64,000 nucleotides of DNA. Origin: Pseudomonas sp. GM74. Its GTDB lineage: Bacteria > Pseudomonadota > Gammaproteobacteria > Pseudomonadales > Pseudomonadaceae. Both the position numbers and the translations under genes were made by a program. Location of the stretch: NCBI RefSeq assembly GCF_000282455.1, contig NZ_AKJG01000044.1:62001-126000 (forward strand). Direction: 5' to 3'. Positions within the stretch are counted from its first letter, which is position 1. Every line of letters begins with the position of its first letter. Of the stretch, positions 21,567 through 30,554 are shown piece after piece. The notes below the pieces were generated by a model that saw only the letters and a list, made by a program, of their open reading frames with translations, was not told the DNA's origin and searched no databases.

Positions 21567-23636
21567 ATGGCTGACAACAGCGCCAAGCTCAATTTCATCG
21601 TTGCGCTAACCGACATGATCACCGGCCCGCTGAACAAGGTGAACGCCAGTTTCACTGACTTGGCCAGCGGCGCACAAAAGGGCCTCACCCAGATGGGCGT
21701 GGGGGCCGCCGGCATGGTCGCCACCGGCTACGCGTTGCAGGCCGCCATGGGCCCCGCGATTGACCAGCAGCGGGCATTGGGCGAAGTCAAGTCACTCGGC
21801 GTTGCCGCCGAGAGCCTGGACCTGCTCAACCAGAAGTCCCTGGAGTTCGCCATCAATTACGGCGAAAACGCCCAGGCCTTTGTTCGCTCGGCCTACGACA
21901 TTCAGAGCGCTATTGCCGGGCTCACCGGCACCCAGTTGGCCACCTTTACCAATGCGTCCAACGTGCTGGCCAAAGCCACCAAGGCCGATGCCGCCACCAT
22001 CACCAACTACGTCGGCACCATGTACGGCATCTTTAAAGATCAAGCCGACGCCATGGGCAAAGGCGATTGGGTCGAGAACCTGGCCGGTGTCACGGCGACC
22101 GCTGTGAAAATGTTCAAGACGACGGGGCAGGGGATGAGTGACGCGTTTACCTCCGTCGGTGCCAACGCCACCGCTGCCGGCATTAGCTTGAACGAGCAAA
22201 TGGCGATCCTCGGCACGCTGCAAGCCACTATGAGCGGTGGCGAGGCCGGTACCCAGTACAAGTCCTTTTTGGCCGGAATTGGGGGCGCTCAAGGCAAGCT
22301 CGGTTTGAAATTCACCGATGCTCAGGGCGCCATGCTGCCCGTCCTGCAGATCCTCGAAAAAATCAAAGGCAAGTTCGGCGACACCTTGGATGTGGCCGAG
22401 TCGGATGCCTTGAAAGCAGCCTTTGGCTCCGACGAAGCCGTGAGCATGATCAAGTTGCTGATGGCCGACACCGATGGCCTGGCCGATAGTTTGAACGCCC
22501 TGGGCCAGGTCAAGGGCATGGAGCAAGCCCAGACCATGGCCGAAGCGATGATTGATCCCTGGGCACAATTTGCCAGCACGATAGAGGTGCTGAACATTGC
22601 GTTCGGCCAACTGATAGGCCCCGCGCTCACGCCCCTGCTGAAAATGCTCACCGAGGGCGGCGCGAAAATTCTGAAGTGGACCAAGCTGTTCCCCCACTTG
22701 ACCAAAGTGATTGGCATGACCGTGCTCAGCGTCATTGCGCTGGTGGCGGCCGTCGCGCTCTTCACCTTGGGCATGGGGATGGCACGCACGGTGATGGTCG
22801 GTTTCATCGTCATTCAGAAGATCTTCCGGATGGGCTGGCTTCTGACCAAAGCGGCGGTGATGTCCAACATCGTTTGGGGAGCCCTGTACGTCACGCTGCT
22901 TGGCGTCATGGCCATCGGCATGGGCACCGTGAGTGCCGCCATGATGATTTGGCAAGGGATCATCTGGCTGGTGAATGCGGCGCTGTTGGCCAACCCGATC
23001 GGGTTGGTCGTCACCGGCATCGTCGCCCTGGTCGCGGTCATTGTTGCAGCCATTTACTACTGGGATGAATGGACGGCGGCGCTGCTCAACAGTGCTGCGT
23101 TCACCTGGCTGAATGAACAATTCCAAGCCTTGAGCAGCTGGCTTGCCGCGTTCGGCACGCTGGCCAGCGATGCCTGGAGCGCGTTCACCACTGCCTGGAG
23201 TGACCTGTCGGTGTTCGACCTGCTGGGAGACGCGGCCAACGGCTTGATCGAACTGCTGAATCAGATTCCAGGCATCAACATCGAAACCCGCTTTGCGACT
23301 CCAGCCGCCCCAGGCACCGCTGAAGCCCTGGGCGCAGCAATGGGGCCCGGCGCCCCCGAAGCCCTGAGCAACTCGATGGTGCCTGGCGTTCCCGAGGCCA
23401 TGCAGGCCGCCGACCAAGCCAACATGGCCACCAAAGCCCAGCAGACCATCAACGGTGCCATTCCCAGCCTGCTGCCTGCCGGCCCCAGCGAGGTTCCAAC
23501 CGGCGGCCTGATGCAGTCGTTCCAGAACAACACCACCCAAAACAAAGGCACGCAGATTGGCAAGGTCGAGATCCATACCAGCCAACCCCTGTCGCAGCAC
23601 GAGCTCGACAAGATGCTGGAGATGGCTGCCGGATGA
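21567..23636 (+). CDS. Tail tape measure protein (P2 gpT / TP901 type)
   Basis: This 689-residue protein sets tail length. It begins MADNSAKLNFIVALTDMITG, then a TP901-type core with AQAFVRSAYDIQSAIAGL and MQGMSD/FTSVGANATAAG-like segments between residues 90 and 220. The middle (about 385-510) is strongly hydrophobic with several membrane-length helices. The end is rich in Ala/Pro/Gly and then polar (KVEIHTSQPLSQHELDKML). At 689 residues it would predict a rather short tail. A GGAGAG ribosome site precedes it. Confidence 0.92.
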   Translation: MADNSAKLNFIVALTDMITGPLNKVNASFTDLASGAQKGLTQMGVGAAGMVATGYALQAAMGPAIDQQRALGEVKSLGVAAESLDLLNQKSLEFAINYGENAQAFVRSAYDIQSAIAGLTGTQLATFTNASNVLAKATKADAATITNYVGTMYGIFKDQADAMGKGDWVENLAGVTATAVKMFKTTGQGMSDAFTSVGANATAAGISLNEQMAILGTLQATMSGGEAGTQYKSFLAGIGGAQGKLGLKFTDAQGAMLPVLQILEKIKGKFGDTLDVAESDALKAAFGSDEAVSMIKLLMADTDGLADSLNALGQVKGMEQAQTMAEAMIDPWAQFASTIEVLNIAFGQLIGPALTPLLKMLTEGGAKILKWTKLFPHLTKVIGMTVLSVIALVAAVALFTLGMGMARTVMVGFIVIQKIFRMGWLLTKAAVMSNIVWGALYVTLLGVMAIGMGTVSAAMMIWQGIIWLVNAALLANPIGLVVTGIVALVAVIVAAIYYWDEWTAALLNSAAFTWLNEQFQALSSWLAAFGTLASDAWSAFTTAWSDLSVFDLLGDAANGLIELLNQIPGINIETRFATPAAPGTAEALGAAMGPGAPEALSNSMVPGVPEAMQAADQANMATKAQQTINGAIPSLLPAGPSEVPTGGLMQSFQNNTTQNKGTQIGKVEIHTSQPLSQHELDKMLEMAAG

Positions 23637-23950
23637 GTGAATACGTCGACTTGCTGATCAGTGCCAACGACCTGGTGTTCGACCCATCGAACCAGCCCAT
23701 GGAGATCGAGGACCGCGCCAGCATTGCCCAGGACATCGCCCACATGATTCGGGAAAGCGGCCTGCTGGTGACCTTGATCGCCGAACGCAACAGCCTGCGT
23801 CAGCGTGACTGCATTCAGCAGCTGGAGCTGATGGTGGAGGCTGACGAACGACTGGTACCAGGTACGGCGCGTATCACTCAACCGGGGTACGGCCAGTACC
23901 TGATCGAGGCCGACACCATTAAATTTGGCAACATTGAGGTGGCGTTTTGA
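23633..23950 (+). CDS. DUF2590 family tail protein
   Basis: The 105-residue protein (MSEYVDLLISANDLVFDPSN...) matches the DUF2590 group, found just before baseplate J in K139/Kappa-like tails. The family resembles the small baseplate wedge protein W/gp25 in position and size. It overlaps the tape measure stop by four bases and is itself overlapped by the J gene, whose TTG start lies inside this gene's end. Confidence 0.82.
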   Translation: MSEYVDLLISANDLVFDPSNQPMEIEDRASIAQDIAHMIRESGLLVTLIAERNSLRQRDCIQQLELMVEADERLVPGTARITQPGYGQYLIEADTIKFGNIEVAF

Positions 23951-25122
23951 GCGACGTTGATTTTCGTCAGGCGTTAGCTGACGCCGGCATTCCGACCACG
24001 CAGGAAGAGCTGCAGGCCGCGTGGGAAAGCGAGATCGCCGAACAGGGCAGCCGCTTGAGCAACACCAGCGCCTGGTCGCCATTCTGGCGGGTCGTTACCG
24101 CCATCGTGACCGAACCCGTGATGTGGTTCATCGACTTTATGGTTGAAGTCTCGCTGCCCAACGCCTACGTCAAAACCGCCGAAGGTGAGTATCTGGAAAT
24201 GCTCGCCTGGGCGGTACAGGTGGAACCCATGGGGGCCACCAAAACCGAAGGCAATCTGCTGTTCACCCGTTCCAGCCCAGTCGGCACGCTGGAAGTTGCC
24301 GCCGGCACACGTGTCCAGTCCGGCGCCATTAACGGGCATGTGTACGAGCTGTTGACCAGCCTGCCAGGCACGTTTACCGATGGCCTCACCCAGATCCTGA
24401 TCCCGGCCATGGCCGCCGAACCGGGTAGCGGCTACAACCTCGCGCCGGGTTACTACGCCATCTTGCCGGAGCCGGTACCGGGCATTGTCAACGTGGTCAA
24501 CCTGGACGGCTGGATGACCGTACCGGGCACTGACAAGGAGTCGGATGAAGACCTTCGCCTGCGCACGCGCAACCAGTATTCGGCCATCAACCAATGGAAC
24601 ACCGACGCGGTTTATCGTGCGCTCATCACCACCTTTCCCGGCGTACAACCGGACGGCGTGTACTTTGAACACGAAGCCCCACGCGGCCCCGGCAGTGCCA
24701 ATGCCTTTGTGTTGTTTGAAGCCAACGTGCCGGCGGACAGCTACCTGGAAGAAATCAACGACTACATCCGAGACCAGGGTAACCATGGCCACGGCGACGA
24801 CATGCTGGTCATGGCCATGCCCGAGACCCTGCATGACATCCGCGTGACGCTGTGGCCGGTGCTGAACCTGCCGGTGGAGCAGTCGGACAAGCTGTTTGCC
24901 GATGTCGAGATGTTCATCCGTACGGCCTTTCGGGAAAGCACCCAAGCCGACTATCAGCCGACGCTGACCTATCCCCAGTCGCGATTTTCCTTCAGCCGCC
25001 TGGGCGAAGAGCTGCACCAAAAATTCCCCGAACTCGACTCGTTGCACTTCGACAACCTCGACATCGTGTCCGACCTGAACATTCCCCGCATTCAGACGCT
25101 GGAGGTGGTGGCCGGTGTTTAA
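23947..25122 (+). CDS. Baseplate assembly protein J family
   Basis: The 391-residue baseplate wedge protein has the J-family layout: a helical N-terminus (FRQALADAGIPTTQEELQ), FVEVSLPNAYVKTAEGEYLEMLAW-like segment, the AAGTRVQSGAINGHVY beta region and the conserved GTDKESDEDLRLRTRNQYSA stretch near residue 200. The start is TTG (TTGAGCGAC), overlapping the previous stop. Translation is probably coupled. Confidence 0.9.
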   Translation: MSDVDFRQALADAGIPTTQEELQAAWESEIAEQGSRLSNTSAWSPFWRVVTAIVTEPVMWFIDFMVEVSLPNAYVKTAEGEYLEMLAWAVQVEPMGATKTEGNLLFTRSSPVGTLEVAAGTRVQSGAINGHVYELLTSLPGTFTDGLTQILIPAMAAEPGSGYNLAPGYYAILPEPVPGIVNVVNLDGWMTVPGTDKESDEDLRLRTRNQYSAINQWNTDAVYRALITTFPGVQPDGVYFEHEAPRGPGSANAFVLFEANVPADSYLEEINDYIRDQGNHGHGDDMLVMAMPETLHDIRVTLWPVLNLPVEQSDKLFADVEMFIRTAFRESTQADYQPTLTYPQSRFSFSRLGEELHQKFPELDSLHFDNLDIVSDLNIPRIQTLEVVAGV

Positions 25123-25663
25123 CCTCAAACTGCCGTTTTGGCTCGACGGGCCGGAGCTGGCCAAGCTCAAAGGCGCCGCGCAGGCCTGGTGGGCCAACGT
25201 CGAGGGCTGGCTGAATTGGCCGCTGCACCAGATCGACCCCGACATCTGCCCCCTGTCTTTGCTCGACCTGCTCGCCTGGCAGCGCGACATCACCCGCTTC
25301 CCGGGGGAAGAGGAAAGCCTGTACCGCCTGCGGATCAAACACGCCTACATCAACGCGGTGGACGCAGGCAGTACGGCGGGTCTGAAAAGGATTCTGATGC
25401 GCTTAGGCGTCGGTCGTGTCGAGATTCAGGAACGCATGGAGGGCCGCGACTGGGACGTGGTGTTCGTGAAGATCACCGACGAACAGAGCGCGCTGCACTC
25501 GGACCTGTTACGCGTGCTGCTCCGCAGTTACGGCCGCACCTGCCGCCGTTACGCATTTTTGACCGTGACCCCGCTGGATAACCTGCGGGTGTTCGCGGTG
25601 GAGTTCAACGACGACCAGCAGACCCTGATTGCCAGTTACGAGGAAGCCACATGGCCGCAATAA
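25115..25663 (+). CDS. Phage tail protein I family (baseplate)
   Basis: The 182-residue protein starts at a GTG (FNLKLPFWLDGPELAKL) overlapping the end of J. It contains LSLLDLLAWQRDITRFPGEEESLYRLRIKHA, typical of tail protein I, which links the baseplate wedge to the fibres. Its C-terminus overlaps the fibre gene by 13 bases. Order J-I-fibre-Tfa is as in P2. Confidence 0.88.
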   Translation: MFNLKLPFWLDGPELAKLKGAAQAWWANVEGWLNWPLHQIDPDICPLSLLDLLAWQRDITRFPGEEESLYRLRIKHAYINAVDAGSTAGLKRILMRLGVGRVEIQERMEGRDWDVVFVKITDEQSALHSDLLRVLLRSYGRTCRRYAFLTVTPLDNLRVFAVEFNDDQQTLIASYEEATWPQ

Positions 25664-27837
25664 CCATTGCCGGTGAAAACCTGATCGCCGAGAAGCAAGC
25701 CGCTCAGGAAGTCCTGGTCGTGAGCAAGTTTCTCTACGCCCTGGTGCCGGGGCAGGACCCGGCCACACCGGTGGACCGCTATGCCGGCAAGCCACCGCCC
25801 GAGCAGATGATGTACGAAACGGACATCACCAAAGGCGGGTATGTAGACCCTAACCAAGTGGTCTACAGCAGCATGATCGGCTCCAATGTCGGCGACTGGG
25901 ACTTTAACTGGCTGGGCTTGGAAACCGCTGAAGGTGTGCTGTTAGCCGCGGCTTACACACCGGTGCAGCAGAAGCGCAAAAACATTCCGAACCAGCAGAT
26001 CGGCAACAACATCACCCGCAACATGATGCTGGTATTCGACGGCGCGCAGTCGGTCACCGAGCTGACCATCAACGCCGACACCTGGCAGGCTGACTTCACC
26101 GTGCGCATGGCGGGCATGGACGAACGCGAGCGCCTGAGCAACCGCGACATGTTCGGGCGAGCCTGTTTCTTTGGCGACAGCTTGGCGCTGGTCTATCAGA
26201 ACGAACAGTTCACGATTCAGCCGGGCATCGCCTACGTGGAAGGCTTGGCCGTCCATCAGCCTGCCGGCGGATTCATCACGCCGCCGGCGTTTCCCTTCAC
26301 CTTGTGGTACGACATTTCGCTTAAAGGTGAATTGAGCGACGTGAACGTGGTTTTGGCCACCAGCTACGGTGACGACCTGGTGGACTTTGCCGATACCAAC
26401 GGTGTGTGGCATTACCTGGTGCCGGTGGCCACGGTCCTCAGTTCCACCGAAATCACCGACCTGCGCAGCACCGTTGAACCGATTACCGGGGCCTTGATTC
26501 AGCACCTCGCGGCGCGCAGTGGCGACTATCCAGATTTGCGGGCTCGCGCCACCACCAAAGACGATGTCGACCTGGGCAATCTACCCAACGAAAAGAGTGA
26601 TGATCCTGAGTCGAACAGCAGTGAGATTCTGGCCACCACTGCTGCGTTGCACGCGGTCAAGGTCGGTATCGACACCGAGCTGGATGCACTCGGTTCAGCC
26701 GCCTACTTGGATGCTCAAATCGATCTGCACGATGTCACGACTGATGCGCTGATGAAGGTCGGAGCGTTCGGCTGGGGCGGGGCCGCCTATGCGGTCAGTG
26801 ATGTTGACATCGGTGGTCTGAACGCGGTGACAGCCCTCTATTTCGTCAGCAATGGCACGGGAGGGCCAGGTGGCGCGCCCTATGAGGGTTGGGTTCGCGT
26901 CTCGGCGATTACACCAGGTCAATACGCCTTCCAGGAGATTTATGGGAATGCCGACCACACCCTATATCGCCGGGCCTTGACTGCCGGTGTTTGGGGCGAA
27001 TGGGAAAGCACCTGGGACTCAACCGATCTGGTTAAACAAACCTCTCCCCAAGATGACACACCAGGCCATGTATTACTCACGGGTGCTCATGGTTGGGGGC
27101 ACGGGGGGATTGTCCTTCCCGACGGCACCGATCTAAACACAATCACCACTGTGGGCATTTACCGGGTGAACCCCGGCCCGAACGTTCCAGAAGGGTGTCA
27201 ATTCTCCCCCATGCTGGTTGCGGTCAGTCAAGACACCCTCTGGCAACAAATCATCGGCTATAACACCGGTACAACTTATTCTCGTGGCGGTGTGCAGACC
27301 CCAGAGGGATTCGTATTCAGTGAGTGGGTCACGGGTTGGGACACTAGTAACTTTGACCCTGCTTCAATATTTGCCGTCCCTGTCGGTGTGCCGTTTCCCT
27401 GGCCAACCGCTACGCCGCCCGAAAAATGCGTTTTGATGGCGGGTCAGCCATTCAATGTCGAGTGGTACCCGGCATTGCTGGCCGTGTACCCCAGCGGCAT
27501 CCTGCCAGATCTGCGCGGTGAGTCGATTCGTGGCCTGGATGGCGGACGTGGCGTTGACCCCGATTGGGGACGCCCCGTGTTGAGCGCTCAGCTCGACACG
27601 CTGCAAAACATGACGGGCGAGCTCGTCCTGCAAGACGACGACTCGACGTTACTGGTGAACACCGCGACTGGCGCGTTTATGGGTGGCAATTACAGTACGG
27701 CCATCACGCCGGCCGCACCGCAAGTCACTACAACGGGTTACCGCTCAGTCGTTTTCAACCCTTCAGCCGTCGTCCGTGTGAGTACGGAAACCCGTATGCG
27801 CAACGTGGCGTACAACTACATTTGCAGGATGTACTGA
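25651..27837 (+). CDS. Tail fibre protein with tail-collar N-terminal domain
   Basis: The 728-residue fibre binds the host surface. The first 150 residues match the phage tail-collar fibre domain (DUF3751-type): MAAITIAGENLIAEKQAAQ, QMMYETDITKGGYVDPNQV. The middle has repeats of beta structure and helices near ITALYFVSNGTGG. The C-terminus carries a collar-like GQPFNVEWYPALLAVYPSG and LRGESIRGLDGGRGVDP motif, then a receptor-binding tip. The tip region (about residues 400-600) uses less GC-biased codons than its flanks, consistent with domain exchange. Confidence 0.88.
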   Translation: MAAITIAGENLIAEKQAAQEVLVVSKFLYALVPGQDPATPVDRYAGKPPPEQMMYETDITKGGYVDPNQVVYSSMIGSNVGDWDFNWLGLETAEGVLLAAAYTPVQQKRKNIPNQQIGNNITRNMMLVFDGAQSVTELTINADTWQADFTVRMAGMDERERLSNRDMFGRACFFGDSLALVYQNEQFTIQPGIAYVEGLAVHQPAGGFITPPAFPFTLWYDISLKGELSDVNVVLATSYGDDLVDFADTNGVWHYLVPVATVLSSTEITDLRSTVEPITGALIQHLAARSGDYPDLRARATTKDDVDLGNLPNEKSDDPESNSSEILATTAALHAVKVGIDTELDALGSAAYLDAQIDLHDVTTDALMKVGAFGWGGAAYAVSDVDIGGLNAVTALYFVSNGTGGPGGAPYEGWVRVSAITPGQYAFQEIYGNADHTLYRRALTAGVWGEWESTWDSTDLVKQTSPQDDTPGHVLLTGAHGWGHGGIVLPDGTDLNTITTVGIYRVNPGPNVPEGCQFSPMLVAVSQDTLWQQIIGYNTGTTYSRGGVQTPEGFVFSEWVTGWDTSNFDPASIFAVPVGVPFPWPTATPPEKCVLMAGQPFNVEWYPALLAVYPSGILPDLRGESIRGLDGGRGVDPDWGRPVLSAQLDTLQNMTGELVLQDDDSTLLVNTATGAFMGGNYSTAITPAAPQVTTTGYRSVVFNPSAVVRVSTETRMRNVAYNYICRMY

Positions 27838-28415
27838 TGACGACTTTAGTGAATGGTTTTTTTGAAGAGAGCGGCTGGATCGAGGTTTACACGTTCAGTG
27901 AAACCACCACCGAATACCTAGGCCAACACGAAACCTATGTCAGCTGTGGCTGCGGTCTGCCAGCGGGCGCCACGCTGGAAGAACCGCCCGAAGCCGGGGA
28001 TGGGGAGGTGGTGGTCTGGAGGGATGGGGCGTGGGTGGTCGTGCCAGACTTCCGTGGTCCGGTGTATCAGACTACCGATGGCGCCGAGGTGCTGTACTCG
28101 CTGCCGGGGGAGTTGCCGCCCGAGCTGACAACCTTGCCGCGACCGAGTGCGGCCTATCTCTGGGATGGTTTCGTTTGGGTGCTCGATGCCGCACGCGATT
28201 TGGTGATTCAAAGCCGTCGAGAACGGTCATGGATCGAAAATGAACTGCATTGGGCGGGCAGAGAGATCGACAAGCATCTGGATGCCGACCCGGCCGCGCT
28301 CAGCACGGAGCTGGCCTGGCGCACCTACCGCAATGAACTGCGGGCCTGGCCGACCAACGAGCTGTTTCCCAACCTCGACGCTCGTCCTACCGCGCCAAAC
28401 GGCCAGCAGCTATGA
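27837..28415 (+). CDS. Tail fibre assembly protein (Tfa-like)
   Basis: At 192 residues this chaperone follows the fibre gene with an ATGA overlap and is almost certainly dedicated to it. The C-terminal half has the Tfa/DUF4376-like helical pattern (ARDLVIQSRRERSWIENEL, LAWRTYRNELRAWPTNELFPN). I chose the ATG at 27837; the open frame extends back into the fibre gene without support. Confidence 0.85.
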   Translation: MTTLVNGFFEESGWIEVYTFSETTTEYLGQHETYVSCGCGLPAGATLEEPPEAGDGEVVVWRDGAWVVVPDFRGPVYQTTDGAEVLYSLPGELPPELTTLPRPSAAYLWDGFVWVLDAARDLVIQSRRERSWIENELHWAGREIDKHLDADPAALSTELAWRTYRNELRAWPTNELFPNLDARPTAPNGQQL

Positions 28416-29326
28416 CCTGGACGTCGGTCACCATGCAGTGGCCCAGCGAGGCCACGCAGTGGGTCGAAGGGCTGGATGAAGCCAAAGGCCTGGCCAGCAC
28501 TGAAATCGCCAAAACGGAAGAGCGCCTGGCCGGAATGACGGCCACTACCAACCCCGGTCCCGTGGGTTCCGCCGCACAAGAAGCCATTGAGGTCGGGCGC
28601 GCCGCCATGACTGAGCAACTGGCCACCGCGCCGGCCAGTCTCGTGGTGACGCCGTTCCAAAGCGGCATGGGCCAGGGCCGGGGATATCAAAAGTTTCTCT
28701 CAGCGCCCAACTTGCTGGAGGCGCTGGCCGACAAACTCACCGACATCGATGCTGGGCGTCCCGAGGGGGAGCAGTATGGTTTGTGCGTGCTGTTCCTCTC
28801 GACACGCTTCGACCAGTTTGCCGCGACCCTGGGCCGCTTCAATGCCTTGCTGCCCACTCCCGACCTGGAACGCGCCGAACGTCGTGCCACGAACATCGCA
28901 CGCCTGGAGGCGGAGAAGTGGACGTTGCCCACGGCCGAGACGTTGCCACGTTGGGGAGCGTTGCCGCTGGAGCGTTGCACGGTGACCCGGGTGTCCCAGC
29001 AGACGCTGAACAGCCAGCTGGCCATCTATGAAAGCTATGCCGCCGATACGTCCCCGATGGCTGACTTGAGCGCCTTGGCGACCCGCAAGGCTGAGCAACA
29101 GGCCGCGTGTGATCAGCAGTTGAGTGACCTGCAAAATGCACTGGCCAACGGTTTGCCCGATGCCACGATGCAGGCGCGCATGATCGGTCCAGGTGATGCC
29201 GCTGAATTGCGCCGGCAACTGCTGGAGGGCCCTACGCCTGGCTATGAATGGGTGCTGTGTGCCGGCCTGTTGTTGCTCGGCAGTGAAGAGAGCCTGAGCT
29301 TTGTGCAGGAGCTGATCGGGCTATGA
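28412..29326 (+). CDS. Uncharacterised late phage protein (304 aa)
   Basis: The protein is helical and rich in Ala, Glu and Leu (AKGLASTEIAKTEERLAGM, ADKLTDIDAGRPEGEQYGL) without membrane segments. It is coupled to its neighbours by four-base overlaps on both sides, so it belongs to the virion or tail module. A hub-associated or DNA-circularisation type role is possible, but I recognise no family. Its place after the fibre and before the hub proteins is unlike the P2 order. Confidence 0.65.
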   Translation: MTWTSVTMQWPSEATQWVEGLDEAKGLASTEIAKTEERLAGMTATTNPGPVGSAAQEAIEVGRAAMTEQLATAPASLVVTPFQSGMGQGRGYQKFLSAPNLLEALADKLTDIDAGRPEGEQYGLCVLFLSTRFDQFAATLGRFNALLPTPDLERAERRATNIARLEAEKWTLPTAETLPRWGALPLERCTVTRVSQQTLNSQLAIYESYAADTSPMADLSALATRKAEQQAACDQQLSDLQNALANGLPDATMQARMIGPGDAAELRRQLLEGPTPGYEWVLCAGLLLLGSEESLSFVQELIGL

Positions 29327-29868
29327 CATTGCTACTCAACGGCGAGAAAGTTCAGGGCAAGGGCCTCAAGGTCATGGCCACCCTGACCATTGAAAGCGAA
29401 GACCTGTCAGGCCAAACCAGCAATACGGCACAGGCGCACAAGGGCTTTAAACCCAAAACCCTCAGCGTCACGCTGATGATTCCCTACCGTGACGAGTCCG
29501 ACTTGCGCAACTTGATGCGCCTGGCCAGCTCGACCGCCGGCGGCGGGCAGTTGACGGTCTATCGGATCGTCAATCGCACGGCCTCAGCCTTCGGTGTGCG
29601 CGAGGTGCAGTTTCGCGACAACGTGAACGCCAATGAAGACGACAGCCTGCGAGCCTGGCGCGTGCAATTCAATCTGATCGAAAAACTGTCGATACCGGAG
29701 CGCGTGGAGCAACGCAGCCCGAGTAATCCCGTCGTGCAGCAAAGTGCACCAGGACAACCCGTCTCTGGTACGTCCGGTGCAGACGGTGGCAGCGCGCCCG
29801 TTGAAATGGACGGATTTGAGAAAGTCCTGAAGTCCGTCGACGACTGGTTAAAACCGGTCACGCCATGA
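29323..29868 (+). CDS. Baseplate-associated protein (181 aa)
   Basis: The protein starts MTLLLNGEKVQGKGLKVMAT and is beta-rich up to residue 125 (KTLSVTLMIPYRDESDLRNL, GVREVQFRDNVNANEDDSL). A Ser/Pro/Gly linker and a short acidic tail follow. Size, composition and position before the hub gene suggest a tail terminus/baseplate hub component comparable to gpU or gp53-like proteins. It overlaps both neighbours by four bases. Specific family not recognised. Confidence 0.6.
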   Translation: MTLLLNGEKVQGKGLKVMATLTIESEDLSGQTSNTAQAHKGFKPKTLSVTLMIPYRDESDLRNLMRLASSTAGGGQLTVYRIVNRTASAFGVREVQFRDNVNANEDDSLRAWRVQFNLIEKLSIPERVEQRSPSNPVVQQSAPGQPVSGTSGADGGSAPVEMDGFEKVLKSVDDWLKPVTP

Positions 29869-30554
29869 ACCTGCACAAAGTGTTGACCGTCGACGGCGTG
29901 TCCTACCCCCTCTGCAAAGATGAAACACGCCTGGACTATCACGCCCCGGGGCGCGCCAGTTTCACCATCACCGCCAGCGAATCCGTACACGGGTTAGTGA
30001 CCTTCGACATCGGCTACAACGACAGCCCACTCCAGCGGCATTTTTTGGGCTACGTGGAGCGTTGCACTGCCGCCAACAGCCAACAGCAAGTCCTGCTCTG
30101 TCGTGAACTGTCCGCCGCACTGGAAATCCCCATGCCGCTGAACCTGCGTCATGTGGACTTGCACGCGGTCCTGGCTGCGATCAGTGAGCGCAATGGCCTA
30201 CGTTTTCGGGTTCCCGACCAAGCCTACGCCCACACCAAAACCGCGTTCTTCTTCAACCTGGCCAACGGCGTGCAAGCCATCGACAGTCTCGGCAAAGTGT
30301 TTTCGATCCCTGACTTTATGTGGCAGCAGCAGGGCGACGGCGAAATCTATGTGGGCAGTTGGGCCGACAGCTTCTGGGGCCAGCGTCAGCCGCTGCAACT
30401 GCCCCGCGAACTCTTTGACAGCTACAACAGCAACCAGAGTGCGGTCATTGCCGCACTGCCTGGGATTCGTCCTGGTGCGCCGATTAACCAGGGCGAACGC
30501 ATCACCGCCGTGACCCTCACAGAAAGCCAAATGAGCATCAAATGGAAGACGTAA
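29865..30554 (+). CDS. Baseplate hub protein (gpD/gp27-like)
   Basis: The 229-residue protein reads MNLHKVLTVDGVSYPLCKD, then two beta-barrel-like halves (HGLVTFDIGYNDSPLQRHFLG and AVLAAISERNGLRFRVPDQA). The phrase LLCRELSAALEIPMPLNLRHV and the following pattern are usual for hub proteins of the gpD/gp27 group, though shorter than P2 gpD (387). It overlaps the spike gene by 13 bases, and hub plus spike are always adjacent in contractile tails. Confidence 0.72.
   Translation: MNLHKVLTVDGVSYPLCKDETRLDYHAPGRASFTITASESVHGLVTFDIGYNDSPLQRHFLGYVERCTAANSQQQVLLCRELSAALEIPMPLNLRHVDLHAVLAAISERNGLRFRVPDQAYAHTKTAFFFNLANGVQAIDSLGKVFSIPDFMWQQQGDGEIYVGSWADSFWGQRQPLQLPRELFDSYNSNQSAVIAALPGIRPGAPINQGERITAVTLTESQMSIKWKT

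Noticed and set aside
21792..23600. 602-residue minus-strand frame across the tape measure gene
   Set aside because: It mirrors the tape measure gene in a complementary frame; composition is His/Gly/Gln-rich shadow sequence.
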